From the NCBI GenBank assembly GCA_028023455.1, contig JAQFVV010006199.1:1054001-1118000 (forward strand): a stretch of DNA of 64,000 bases. Direction: 5' to 3'. Positions within the stretch are counted from its first letter, which is position 1. Each line of letters opens with the position of its first letter. Made by a program: the position numbers and the translations under genes. Below are positions 37,700-50,879 of this stretch, piece after piece. Origin of the DNA: Epiperipatus broadwayi. Its lineage: Eukaryota; Onychophora; Udeonychophora; Euonychophora; Peripatidae. The notes under the pieces were generated by a model, which saw only the letters and a list, made by a program, of their open reading frames with translations, did not search any database and was not told where the DNA came from.

Positions 37700-38480
37700 C
37701 GTTTTACACAAATGCAGTCAAAATTAATTAAAAATTAGAGAAATGTAATGTGCAGTTGATTGCTGTAATTTTAATAATATAAATGATTAATTATTTTTTT
37801 TTGCTGGTATTATATATTTTTTAAGCTTACAATAAAAGTTGCCATTATTTTGAATATGCCAACAACAAATTTCAAGATTATTGATTTAAAATTGAGCAAA
37901 TAAATGACATTTTTAATTATATTTTTATTAAGTGCATAATGTACAAATTTTTTCTCTCCCCCCTCCATAAAATATCTTACAATTGTTTATGACTTAACTC
38001 AGATTATATATAATTGAACAGGAAATAAGTGAGGTTTCCAATAAGTTAGACTTGTAAATAAACTCTTTCAAAGAGAGATAATATCATCTGTCTTTGGAAG
38101 AGTTTATTTACATATATAACTCAATGGAAGTTTCAATTACTTCCTGTCCAATTATGATGGTTGTGTTTTTAGTTGCAGGAAAAATAGCCTTTGTATGAAT
38201 TTATTTTACATAAATGCAACTGAAATTAAATAAAATTAGATAAAGAAATGTAATGTATAATTCTTTGCTATAGTTTTAATAATGTAAATAAATGAATATT
38301 TTTTGTTTTTGTTGATATTGTATTTTTTTATGTTTAGGTCACTTTTATCTTAATTATGTCAGAAACAAATTACAAGATTGTTGATTTAAATTGAGCAAAT
38401 AAATGATATTTTAAATGTACATTAATTACATTATGCATGAAGTCATTTTTTTTTCATTTCCCCCCTCAAAATAACTTATA
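37700..38480. repeat. Diverged direct repeat (about 500-bp spacing) with a MITE between copies
   Basis: About 37,700-37,980 and 38,205-38,480 are homologous. Both contain AAATGCA, GAAATGTAATGT, TTTTAATAAT(A/G)TAAAT, GATTTAAA(A)TTGAGCAAATA and a final CCCCCCTC before AAAATA. The 38.0-kb foldback MITE sits between them. Confidence 0.7.
37998..38155. mobile_element. Small foldback MITE, copy 2
   Basis: Arms 38010-38081 and 38083-38155 are inverted; for example, TGTAAATAAACTCTT is matched by AAGAGTTTATTTACA. It shares CAGATTATAT, TCATCTGTCTTT and TTTATTTA with the 28.1-kb copy. Confidence 0.7.
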
Positions 38481-41150
38481 TTTAGCGGCAAGTAAAATAT
38501 CAATCACAAGAATTTTAATCCAGTATTGATTGAGTGAATATATTTTAACTAATGTATACTTTTAAAATTAATTATTAATACTATTTGTTAATATATGTGA
38601 TCAGAATAAGTTTTTGATTATGTATTGTACTGAATAAAACTGACATTTTTTGGCTTGTATAGTCATTAGTGATAAAAATCTTCTTTAACTTGAAATATCA
38701 TAAATAAAAACATAGATAATCTTGCAAGGATTCTGTATGAAAATTTAGTAAGAGCATAAATTGTATTTTAATTCTATAATAAAAGCAGTATTGCATATTG
38801 TATAATGAATAAACTATGTACTGTATATTTTTAGCACGAAAGTTATATTATCCTCAGATGATAGCTTTAATGAAATCACTATCCTATGACTTTAGTAATC
38901 TTAGAAAAATGACTCCTTTTTTTAAAAAAAAAAAAAAGGGGGGGGTATTGAAAAAAATGTTTCAAAATTTTTTTGAAGGTCACTGTAGTAAAAGATTGTA
39001 AATAAAAATTCTGAGTACAAATTGATAATGATTGCTATAGTTAATTATTATATAAAGGTGTGTCATATACCAAGATAAAGATATAATAATATAGACAATT
39101 GTTTGGGAGGTGAACTGACCTTAGTGAAATAACAACTTCATTCATTTGATTAAACTGAAATTTTATTCAGAATTCTTGCTCTTGAATCTGCCATTCTGAT
39201 CATTGTATTAAACCACAGGAATAAAATAAATCAATCAATATATTTTGTAAGTAAACAAAATCAAATCATGAGTGGTTATTTTATTGGAGAAGTAGATCTT
39301 GCATTAAAAAAACCCACCCCAATAATAATTACCATTTAATAACATAGATTTCAAATTATTAAAAGGAAGTTGTATGCATTCTTGAACTATCACTGAGATG
39401 ATGAAGAGTTATTGCTTGATCATGGTGTTTTATTGCATAATTACCTCAAAATACTTTATGTAGATAACTTGAGTGTATATTAAAATTAAGAAAATGTTAT
39501 TCTAAAAATTATTTTTACACAGGACAAATTTGAAGATAATTAAGTTACAAACATTCACAGATTAAAATAATTATTAGGCATTGTGAAGTTTAACTGATTA
39601 TGTGTTGTTATTATGATAAATTCACTTTACATAGTTATCATAATTTGAGAATACAGTTGTTTTCAAATATATATAAAAAAAAACTAATAATTATTGGTTT
39701 TTATGTTTATAATAAATATTTTATGACATGTTTTTTTAAAAAACATTTTCTTGTTTTTATTTTAATGTTTGGAATTTTCTTCTTAAAATTAAATCTAATT
39801 ACTATTTTTTTTTAAAAAAAGAAATAATTAGAAATTTTTTTGATTGTTTTGGTTGGTTTTTATCTATTCATTTGATGAGTGAATCTGTCATTTTGAAATC
39901 TTAGGCTAGCGAAAATATGACAGTTTAAACTATCCAACTAAAAAAAAAAAAAATAGAGACTTGTAAAAGTTGAAATTAAATAAAATATTAATGAATTAAA
40001 GTCGTTTTATTATTATTAACTTAAGAGCAAAGATATATTTTATTTGAGAGGTAAGATCACTTTATTTTTATCATTTTGATATACAAAAAGAAAAAACAAA
40101 TATTTATTGATTTTTTTTAAGCATACATACCCTCTCCTCCCTCTCTAATTATAACGTATTATTACGTAAGATTTTGATAAGAGTACTTTTGATGTAACAA
40201 AAGCAGAACTAAAAGAAAAATGATAAAATCTTGTTAAATAAAAGAAATTTGAAAGGATTATACTTCATTAATATTTTCCTTTTCATAAGTCGTTTTATTA
40301 GATTAAATCTGAATTTTGAAAAAAGAATTGAATCAAAATTATAAATGACATAAAATACATATTTATATAATATGTATGTTTTGTTTGTGTATATATCTAC
40401 TTTAGTAAGATGTTCTGCAATTTTATTAGCGATTCTTAATAATTTTGATTTTTAATCTTCATTTTTCTATAAAATGGAATATAATCTTTAATCAATGAAA
40501 TACTGTATCAATAATGAAATTATATATGGCAATGTTTCACTATTCGTCTTTCAATGGAATGAATGACTATATTTTTGTTTGTGAACAACATAGGGATTGT
40601 ATTTTTCAAAAAAATATTTACAGCTTATTTTGTTACATAAATTTGGGGCAAGAGTAAAATTATTAAAACATAACATATGTAATAAATATATCTTGATAAT
40701 TAATAAGACTAATATAAAAAGAAATACTAAGAGTTTAAATAGGTTTATTAAAAATTATTAGCACTATACTTTCGTGCGTCATATTCATGATTATTCTAGT
40801 GAAAACTAAAGGAAATATTACTAATATGATAAAGTAATTTACATGTTTAAAGTATTTTAAAAATTTATGTTTACTTTTGAACTCCTTTGTTAACATTTTC
40901 TAAAAAAAAATTACTCTCTTTTTACATTCTGATAGTTAATGACTATATATATATATGCAGTCAGTCTTTCATAGAAAAAATAAAACATCTTATAACTTTC
41001 TCCATTTATTTTTAATATGTACATTCAAAAGCAGTTCATTTTACCTATTCTAGAACCATCTGCTGTAAGTTTAAATAATCAATAGAAATTACATGATAAT
41101 GCTATCATCATAATCACACCCTCAAAAATAATTTTGGTTTTTGTTTGTAA
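38481..41150. other. AT-rich non-coding stretch
   Basis: Includes an A14/G8 run near 38,925-38,946. No gene or repeat recognised. Confidence 0.5.
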
Positions 41151-41207
41151 TTGAAGGCTCCTCACTGACGAAGGCCACAAGCCAGAAACTAGTCTGGGAA
41201 TATTGGA
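41151..41207 (+). ncRNA. Hammerhead ribozyme-like motif, core intact
   Basis: CTGACGA (41,164-41,170), a GGC/GCC stem II with a 5-nt loop, GAAAC, then a minimal stem III ACTAGT and GTC before the predicted cut (after about 41,194). The outer half of stem I is lost because the 5' strand no longer reads TCCAA. An A.A juxtaposition at the base of stem II replaces the usual G-C pair, so activity is uncertain. Confidence 0.6.
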
Positions 41208-41315
41208 TGAGTAGGCACTAGATAGGGATTTTATGCACAAGCCTTCTGGCATCCTTTGATTACTCTGGTTGGCACAGGGTGGCACTACTGTATGGAAAGA
41301 GTTTTGCCTTGTTTA
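41151..41315 (+). mobile_element. Solo, 5'-truncated hammerhead repeat
   Basis: About 160 bp match the 3' part of the 55-kb units, from the hammerhead through to the shared end GTTTTGCCTTGTTTA. Flanks AATTGAAG (about 41,148) and AAGTGAAG (about 41,314) match at 7 of 8 positions and may be the target duplication. The 5' end stops within stem I, as in a truncated reverse-transcribed insertion. Confidence 0.8.
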
Positions 41316-43250
41316 AGTGAAGACTTAAGATTCAAAACTTAAACTAATGCATTTATGTATTTATAGACCATTTTTAAGTTTTTTCTATTATTCAACCTAA
41401 CTGTTTGAAGTTCAAAAAACCCTAAACAAATTATTTCATAAGCATATCTACTTTTAAGTCATTTAATCTTGTCACAATTAATTGATTATACAACATTCTC
41501 TTCTAATGGTTGTCAAATCTAATATTTACTTCATATGTGATGCCTGCCTTTTTAGAGTAAAATATTAGTGCAACATTTATTTGCTTTGTTCTGAGTCTGA
41601 ATAACTAAATGAGCTTTTTCAGTGTATAAGTGTATTTTATACATCTATTTTATATATTTGAATAAATATCTTGGATCAATATATGATCATTATTTTTAAA
41701 ATTTGTCTATTAACTTCCATTGTAGTTAAAAGCATTTTGTTTTTTTTCTTGAGAAATGATTACTTTACAGTTATTTTCAATGTCATATTTTTCAAGTGTT
41801 TAGTTGAAATAATTGCACTATTAAGGGGGTATTGTACAAAAGATAGTATATACTGCTAATGATTTTGGAATGAGTATCAGTGATGAGTTTCAGTAAATGC
41901 ATTTTAAATCATGATAAACAACTTACAATGAATTACATTCATAAATTATTTTTTATAAATGTATGAATTTTTTATAATGAAATTTCCATGCCTAATTAAT
42001 TTTTAGTTCAGGGATCTTTAATATTAATTTAAATCACACATTGTTGATATTTATTAGTTAAACCTATTTACTTTAATTTTAACTTGATTTAATAATATAT
42101 AGAAATCAAAATTAGGAAGTGTTACTGAAAACATGTTATATTTGAGAAATAGTAATTATTATTAACAACACTCTCTTATGGCTCAATGATTTAATTTTGT
42201 AAAGTTTTAGCAGCATAATTTTTCACCATTTCCTAAATATTAACAAAAATGATTTAATATAGAATAAAAAAATGCAGTGTTTTGTTTTATGAAAAATAAA
42301 ATGATGTATTTAACTAAGGTATTAGATAAAATCACAATCTTTAAAAGAATGTAATTATGATTGTATTTCAAATCTATCTCAAAATTAAGCTTTACTAAAT
42401 AAGATCCAATATGAATAGTGTTTTAATTTGAATTTTTGTATTTAATATCTATATCAGTTTTTTTATTTAAAAAAAGGGTTTATTTTAATACTTTTCTTGT
42501 TATTGTTTTTTATTTTATTCATTGAAATTAATCATACAAACTTAAGTATATAATGAAATAAGTATAAATTTTATTCTGAATATAGTTATGTATATAAGTA
42601 AATTAAAGTGGTCAGATTTTGAAAATACATAACTGAACATTCCCCTTCATAAAATATTTTTTTCAAATTATTTGTTTACAAATATCATATATTACATATG
42701 GCCTGCAAAAAATAAAACAATATAGCTAGTAATTGATGTATGACATAAAATTAATTTCAATATCACTTTTGTACTGAAGCTCAACTGCTATTGTTTCCAG
42801 AAAAATATATGTTGTTATAGTATATTGCAAGATGGTGAAACCAGAATCTAATTTACCCATAAATAGTGTAACAATTGACAACATAATAACAACAGTATTA
42901 TATATATATTTGAATTGGAACACAATCTTTTTTTGTGTATGTGGATTTATTTGGCTTTTGTTAAATTTTTTATTTTTTTAGACAAAGTATTTTCTGAATG
43001 CCAGAAGAACTAATTCAAAAATGGAGCATCTAATTATTAAAAATAAAATAAAGTGACAAAAAGTTTTCATTAATTTTTGTGATTGTTTTAAAAATGTAAA
43101 TAGTTTTTGTATTATTTTTTATTCTTTATGTAGGATTATTAAATTTCTTTTGTTTTTGTATTATTTATTAGGGATGTAGTATATAGTATAAATGTCTGCA
43201 TGTCCATGATCTATGATTTGAATCTAATGCAAGTAAAGATTGATTTTTTT
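41316..43250. other. AT-rich non-coding stretch
   Basis: No gene or repeat recognised. Confidence 0.5.
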
Positions 43251-43251
43251 A

Positions 43252-44495
43252 AGTGGTCAACCGGTACTCATCGTTTAGACAGGCCAGCCACTTGGTGGCA
43301 TTCTTATCTGTTAAAAACACACTATTATAACTATTCCAGGCTGACATTTTGCAAACTAATTTAAAACAATTTATGATCGAACATTATTTGGTCCATTTTT
43401 TGGATTGAAATTCTTTTACATTTTGAAAACTAATTATGATTGAACATTATTTGGCAACAGTATTAAACTCATTTTCAAACCATTTTTGGGGATTGAAATT
43501 CTTTTGAATTTTGAAAACTAATTTAAAACAATTTACGATCGAACATTATTTGGTAAAATGGAATCATTTTGTTTTTAAATTACTTTTATACTCATTTTCA
43601 AACCAGTTTTTGGATTGCAATTCTTTTACATTTTGAAAACTAATTACGATCAAACATTATTTGGTAACGGCATTAAACTAATTTCCAAACCATTTTTTTG
43701 GAGTGCAATTCTTTGACATTTTGAAAACTAATTTTAAAAAATTTAATGATCAAACATTATTTGGTAAAATGGGATTATTTTATTTTTAAATTACTTTTAA
43801 ACTCATTTTCAAACCAAAAACCTAATTACAATTGAACATTATTTGGTAACGGTATTCTTGAGCTGTCAAACCAGGTTTGCTTGGAGATTGAACATTTACA
43901 TGTACATGAGGCAGACTTGCACCTGAACTACGAACCCTCCTGTTTTATCCCTGTTACACAAATATAGATTTTTGCAATGTGTCAGAATGTTTTCACTCGC
44001 AGGCAATTGCCAAAACTTTAAATGTGGCTTAATGAATTCACCATTTTTTTAGTATCACAGAGATTCTCATGCAAAATGTGCATCAACATGTTATTGTGTG
44101 TCAACTTTATTCTCAAATACACTTTCCAAATTTTTTCATCTTTCAAAAATGTGTAGGGAAGCATGTCAATGGGATAACAATTTTTACAACACAATATTGT
44201 GTCAGTTTACTTGTAAGATTATTATTTGAAAGACAATATTTAAAGATTTATGGTAATTTAAAGTACAGCTACTCTCAAGTCATATTGTATTAAAGTTTTA
44301 GTAGTTAGCATACAGATAGTAACAGCATACATACATAACTGCTGTCATTCACATGGAAATCAAGCAAATAATGGCATATTTCTATGCTTTTGCAGAGAAA
44401 TAACTCCACCAAAGAGGTGGCCACTTAAACCGCATATTTCTGTGCTTTTGCAGGGAAATAACACCACCAAGCAACCGGCCTGAGTACCAACCACT
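43252..44495. mobile_element. Foldback/MITE-like element with terminal inverted repeats, 1.24 kb
   Basis: The left end AGTGGTCAACCGGTACTCA is matched by the inverted right end AGTGGTTGGTACTCA. Inside both follow GGCC(A/G)G and CTTGGTGG. The right subterminal part is duplicated: CATATTTCT(A/G)TGCTTTTGCAG and AAATAAC(T/A)CCACCAA occur at about 44,372 and 44,432. The centre is a minisatellite. A 74-codon frame (44069-44293) has no domain. The superfamily is unclear. Confidence 0.65.
43345..43880. repeat. Dimeric minisatellite inside the foldback element
   Basis: The marker (G/A)AACATTATTTGG occurs at about 43379, 43442, 43550, 43651, 43752 and 43834. From the second on, units alternate between two types: one continuing with CAACAG/TAACGG(C/T)ATT (43442, 43651, 43834) and one continuing with TAAAATGG(A/G)AT (43550, 43752). 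The higher-order period is therefore about 205 bp. Confidence 0.8.
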
Positions 44496-47235
44496 CTATA
44501 ACCATAACCTTACCTAGTTGGCTAAATTAATATTTATGAATGTATTAAACTTTTTTTATCTAAAGAATAAACAAGAATTGGAAACAAACCATCATCTGGC
44601 CAGCTTGATATAAAATTCCCCTTTCTTCACTGTTCTGTTATGATGGTTTACTGGAGAGGCTTTTATATTGCAGTGAATTATTTATGGTTGTTTTATTTTT
44701 ATCTATTTCAAATAACAAATCATATTTATGAGATTTTGGTTTTTAATTTAAATAAATATCTGATAGAAAAGTAGCTAAAGGCTGTCATATGCCAATTTAG
44801 TTCCTTTATATCAATATATTTCTTATAATTCATTTTCATTTTGTAAAGCGTGTTTTGAATTATTTATTTATATAGCTTATGTTTTAGTCTGTAACAATTA
44901 TTAGGGGAGAGTATTTATTAAAAGTGTTTATTAGTTTACAGCGCATATGTAGTAGGTGATCCCTAATGATTGTTAAAACATGTTTTAGAAATTATAGGAG
45001 GTTTACCTCTGATAATTAATCTAAGACATGAAAACAAATGTTACAGGAAAAAAGTTACATGATTCAATCTAAATCTGGATTAAATTTTTTATTTATATTT
45101 AAAAAACAAAAGAGCTAGTGCTGAGAGCAGATGTGAATTATATATATTGACAATATCTGTAATACTGAATGAAGATGTGTTCAAAAGTCAATTATTAATC
45201 ATTCTATCTGTTCAACTTTGGTAATTAAAAACTTTTAATTTAGATTCTAATAGAATAAAGAATATTTTAACCATTAACGGCTTATAAAGTAACTGTGATT
45301 GAAAAATTTTAATTTGTACTATAAAAAAAATTGCCAGCAGTTTTCTGACCTTCTAGCAGCAGTAATTACTGAATAGTTCCTAAGACCAATTCCAGAATAG
45401 AGTGTTTTCAGAGGGTAATTAAAGAAATTGAGAACTATTCTCTTAACATTAAAGACAGCTTAGAGCATTCCTGAAATAGACTTTTTGAGGTCAGCTCACT
45501 ACTAATCTGATCATGACAAATATTCAAACACTAACAGAAAGACATTTTCTTCCCCTGTAAATCATAATAGCATCAAACAATGTTTACAACACATTTTAAT
45601 AAAAACTCAAAAAAGTAATTATTTAAAGAGAGTTATTAAATGAAATAAATATATTCAAGATATAAAATTTTACATTTTATTAATAATAAAAAGTTTTATT
45701 GTCTTATTCATTATTTCTCATATATAGATAAGCTCTGGGCCATTAATGCATCTTGTATTCGGTGAAACTTTTTTCGTTAGCTTTTCTTGTTTAATTAATG
45801 TATGATTTAATGTTAATTTAAAGTATCTGATTTGCAATTTGGTATTTTTTGCTGATATATATTCATTTTTTCTGCATTCCATTGTATATTCAAGCAAACA
45901 TATATATTTAAAAGTATACCAATATTTTTTTATAATGCATGTGTTAAGAAGTAACATTTTAATTCAAAGATTAATTCCCGAAAATAAATTTATTTAGTTG
46001 AATAGTGAATTAATTTATAATTTTAGTTATTTTTGAATATACAAAAATTGGATTTTCTTTTATTTATGAATACAAGATTCTAAACATTATACTCTTCAAA
46101 TGTTTATACCAGAGGCATATTGCTTCCATTGCTCTTTTAGTTATATTATTTTATTCAATTAGTATGGAATGTTTTTTTAAATTTTCAGATCTTTTAGATT
46201 TCATTTTTTGATAATTTTTTTCAAATACTTTTGTGTGGTTTTAAATCAATCTTTTATGATCAAAATTTATTTATTTGTAATAAATCATTTAACAATAATT
46301 TTAAAATAAATTAATAAATTATCGTTTTTTTTTTAAAGTAAATTATTAAATGTACCCCCCCCCCCTCATTTCTTTTTTTTTTGGGAGGAGGGGGAATAAC
46401 ACTGAATGTATCTACTTTTTTGGAAAGAATTATTTCATATGTCAGTTGTTGCAAAAAATATTTAAATGTCTATTTTTAAAATTTTCCATTTTGTTCCTTC
46501 TAGTATTTAAATTCACTTTGATTTGAATTGACTTAACACCATAAAATTAAAATGTCAACCTAAAGAAAAAGTGGCTGGGGGAGGGGATTAGAAATTATTC
46601 ATAACTGAAATGGAAAAAAGAAACTATCATGTTTATTTCCACCTGTTTCAATTTCAGACCATTGGGTAGAGTTGCAATTCTTAAAAAACTTTGAGCAAGC
46701 AGACGTGTGTATAGCAATGAAAAGAGAGATATAAATTATTCAAAAAGGCCAGAACAACTAAAAATTGTAAACAGAAATAGAATTCAAAGAGATCAGATGG
46801 CAGAAAATCATTCTCAGTAGCAACACGATTAAATATCTTTAAAGTTCAGAGGGAAAAAACATGATGAAATGCATCAAGCATAATTTTTTCTTCAGAAAAA
46901 CAGAAACAAGAAGAAAAAAATTATTTGTTTGGAATGTTTCAAAAATCTTGTATGGAAAATATTATTGAAAATTGTGAAATTCTAAAAAGAATAATTATGA
47001 CTAAAAGATTTATAGAGTGAAGAAATTATACAACAAACATTATCTTATTAAAAATTTATATTTATACAACAAATGCAAATTTGTATAATGTTTATTACAA
47101 TCGCAGATATCTTTGCCACACAAGACTTAAGTTATCAATTTAGTTTGCTTACCTATTTATTTGTAGCTTTATCATTGAAAATATACTGTATATATTATTT
47201 TAATTATTCTGCTACTATATACAATAAGTTTAAAA
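44496..47235. other. AT-rich non-coding stretch
   Basis: Contains a C12 run near 46,356 and a nearby GGGAGGAGGGGG. No gene recognised. Confidence 0.5.
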
Positions 47236-47640
47236 GTCCATTGTTGTGTAAAAAATCCAAACAAAAAAGCTTTAACACTATCAACTATCAAAAAATAGCT
47301 ACTATGAATGACATTAATTGTTATAGAGTGTGTACATCATGAAAAAAAGGTTTCCAATTTAAAGTGATTTTTTTATTAAAGTTGTTTTTTTTTTTTTTGC
47401 TTTTAGAAGGTCAATGTTAATTTTCACTATTTAGAAAAAAAAAAATTGTAAACAAAAAAAGCTATAAAACTGTCAACTCATGAAAATATTAAAATGAATA
47501 TCATTGATTGCCATAATGCTATAAAAACCAAAAAATTCATGCAAGAAATTGAGGAAATAACTTATATTTGTTTTACCTTTTACAAGATCAATTTTAATTT
47601 TTACTATGAGATAGAAAACAGACTTAAAATGTAGCTTCCA
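47236..47640. repeat. Tandem repeat, period about 195 bp (two diverged copies)
   Basis: AACAAAAAAGCT(T)TA with ACT(A/G)TCAACT and ATGAAT(G/A)(A)CATT(A/G)ATTG occurs at about 47,262 and 47,451. Each copy is followed by a poly-A/T tract and an AG(A)(A/G)TCAAT(G/T)TTAATTTT(C/T)ACTAT block. Confidence 0.65.
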
Positions 47641-48984
47641 GGAAAAAAATATAAATTTTCAAGTAAAAAAGTGAATGTTTTGCAAATAATATGGCTAAAT
47701 GAATATTCTGTGAATTTTTATTAGGGTAAATTTAGTTACATTTTTATGTATGTTTTTAAAAATATCATTTTAGTTTTCATTGAAACTGAACTATATAGTA
47801 TGTACAGCAATTTTTGATTTTGTATTATATTTTTTTTGTTTATATGGTAGTTTTGGATATTAACTTTGCTCTAGCTGTGGGCCTGGAACGGTTAGTAATT
47901 TCTGGAACCAATTAATTTGTTATAATTGTATAAAGGTAATAAGCAAATGTGGATTAAATTATGAGCTATGCCTTTTTTGTTGTATTACAAACAAAATAAC
48001 TGGACAGTGTTCTGACTGAATTAATGATATTATACACATAGAAAATATTTTTAAGATATTGTGAAATTTTGATAATTTTGTTAAAATATGCTATAATTAC
48101 AAGAGATATACATGAAGAAATTGAGAAAATGAAAATTGACATTTTTTTTAGTAAAGTTTTTCAGAATGAAAATCAAGAATGTAATGATTATAACAGTTTT
48201 TAAAATAATGTTTAAATGTAAACGTGAATGTAGTAACAAGAAGTTTTAGTAGTTGTTATTTATTGAATAGTGCTATTTATAATATTTTTTATTACATAGA
48301 TCCAAATAACATAATTTTTGCAAGTGTTAATAAAACCTCTTTTGCTGCATTTGAAAGTATTATAGATTTGATAAATAAAAATTATATTCTAATATTATGA
48401 TGAAAATTTTAAAAAGGGATAAATATGATATAAACATAAATATGAATGTTCAAATTACTACAGTTATTCAAAATCAGGTGTAAAAAAATAGCATTTTTTA
48501 TTATTATGCAGTATTGCAAAAGGTAAATTGCATAATTTAGCATATTCTAATATATGTTTGGATATAAATTTGTTTTATCTGTATCATCAATTTATACATT
48601 TTATGAATATCATTTTTAAAATTAAAAACAATATTTTAAATAGTCATCACAACAATTTAAGTCATTATCATTTGAAACATTTTTGTTTATGGTTTATTAA
48701 AAAAGGAATGAGCATAGAAAATGAAGCAGTTATGGAAGTAACAACCAAAAGTATTAACTTATTAAAATGGATAATAATAGTATATATATATATATATCTT
48801 GAAAGTATAATGGAATAACTTTAAAATTATAACAAAATTTTAAATGACTATATTGTAGCTTTTTTTCTAGCCTAATTTTCTGTCAAGTCTGGCCTTATAT
48901 AGTTTCAAAACATTTATAGCAGTTTTACTATATATTTTTAAAATTTAAATGGGAATTGAGGGGGAATAAATAAATGGGGATAAT
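47641..48984. other. AT-rich non-coding stretch
   Basis: A 96-codon frame (48528-48818) has no recognisable domain and ends in a TA tract. Confidence 0.5.
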
Positions 48985-49610
48985 ATTTAAAACAAAGTTT
49001 CAGGAAATATTATTGGAGCTATTGGATGAAAGCAAGAAACTAAGATTAAAGATAAAGACTAAAATATGTTTTTATGCTTTACAAAAAGGAAAAAATAAAG
49101 ATTGGTAGTAATGAATTAAAAGTTAACAACTACTAATATCTTTGTCAAATTATTACTATATATGGAAACCAGTGGATGAACTTAATCATAAATTATAGAG
49201 TTTTGGTAGATATAATTTAATTTTAAAAGGAAACATACCTATAAATTTTAAAAAGAAATACTTCCATACAAACTTGAATGCTTAATTGAAAACAATACAG
49301 AGATTTCTGGTCACACAGTAAGATATAGAGATAACACAGAGGAACTAAATCAAAGTGCAAAGTTGAAATAAGAAACATGTATCATTGACATCATTTAAAA
49401 AATTAAGGAGTTGAAATGGAGTTAGGCTGGACATTTTTATAGAAGAAATGACATAGATGAACCATTGAAATGAAATAGCCACCAAGTAATTGTAAAAGAT
49501 TGAAAAAAAAAAAAAAAGGACTGTGTAAAATGAAATGATAAAATTCCTTAGAGTGATGTGGAGAAGAGAAGTTATGGATCAAAAAAACTTGATTAAACTT
49601 TGTTGCATAT
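48985..49610 (+). pseudogene. LINE RT C-terminal fragment, same family as the 7.3-kb copy
   Basis: LLELLDESKKLRLKIKTK at about 49,010-49,065 corresponds to LQELSNESKKLRLRINAKKT of the 7.3-kb element (about 8,390-8,440). ELKWS(X)AGH near 49,410 matches its KLKWSW tail, and the WRRE segment (about 49,558) also agrees. No catalytic part is present, and stops and shifts are numerous. Confidence 0.75.
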
Positions 49611-50307
49611 GTTTATGGTATTACTTCTATGACATATACTTATCTTTTTTCTTCACAATTTTTGCTATTTTTCCACTTCTAAACATATTTTTTAAAGAAT
49701 GTTTTTAAGAACAAAATTAATATTTATTAGTATTATGTTGTTTTTTTTTTTATTTTTGTTGAGGTTATATATATTAAGCTGGATATATAGACATATAATT
49801 ATATCAACTTGCATTATTTGAACAAAGACAAATTTTTTCTATCTCACAAGGCTGATATTTCTGTTTTATCTATTTGTGGCCATTTTTAATGGCTTATAGG
49901 ATACTATTTACTTTCTTTAATTGATCTATTCAATTTAAATTTAAAATCTTTTTATTCTTATATAGTATTCATTTTTTTTCTCAATATTTCCAATATACAT
50001 CTTTTTAAAAATCTATTTGACACTTCAGAATCCAACTCTCTCTCTCTCTCTTTTTTTTTTTTGATCATTTCATTATTATTTTTTTTTGCTGTAAAGTCTA
50101 ATTTAATTACAATTTTTTAAAATTTGTCAATCTTCAGTGTTATTATAATAAATATTGTATGGATTTGTGTGTGAGAGAGTAAATAAACTACATAATTAAT
50201 TTTCACATTATTATTATTATTCAGATTCAGTATTACTATTTTATACATTGCAATTATTAATATTTACATTCAGTATTATTATTGTTTTTTCGTTATTATT
50301 ATTGATG
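49611..50307. other. AT-rich stretch with (CT)n and (ATT)n tracts
   Basis: A (CT)n followed by poly-T lies at about 50,036-50,062, and ATT-rich trinucleotide tracts at 50,208-50,306. No gene seen. Confidence 0.6.
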
Positions 50308-50390
50308 CCCTAAATTGTTTAGCTCAGTGGTAAGAATGGCAGATTCAGGAGCTGAAATTTTTTAGCTGAAGAATGTAAAAAATACCTGTT
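50308..50390 (+). repeat. Possible tRNA-derived 5' fragment
   Basis: TTTAGCTCAGTGGTAAGAAT is a near-perfect tRNA A-box with D-arm, but no B-box follows at the usual distance. It may be the start of a degenerate tRNA-SINE. Confidence 0.4.
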
Positions 50391-50879
50391 TTGCCATTTG
50401 AGTGAGACTACTTTATTCAGCTAATCACATGAGTGTTTTACTTACGGGAATATCTCAAAATATTCTGAAATAATCATTCTAACAAAATTAGTAACTTTTT
50501 TTTAACTTTGTGCATCGTTTTTTTTTGTATTTTGCCCATTACTTCCTAGAAGAAAAAGTAGTGTAATAATCCCTATTGAGTATTATTATTAGAATGGAAA
50601 TCTTTGATTGTTGATTCTTTGTGCTCTTAGTAATCTCAAGATTAACATTTTTTTTTTCACAGCTTGAATAGATGATTTGACATAGAGCTATTTGAAGAAA
50701 GTTTATCAATGGCTATTAAAATTTATTTGCTATGCCATGTACTAGAATTTTAATATGAAATATAGGTCAATACCAACTGGTTTAGGTCAGTGTCTGACTT
50801 TGCTTTTCATTGGCATTTTGTGTTATTAGACAATGTGAACAGTTGCATATCCTAAATTCAATATCAGTAACAGTTCAAT

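Noticed and set aside
41079-41285. 68-codon minus-strand open frame
   Set aside because: It is the antisense of the solo hammerhead repeat.
46350-46395. C-run/G-run pair as a structured or quadruplex element
   Set aside because: Simple homopolymer runs; no spaced G-tract pattern.
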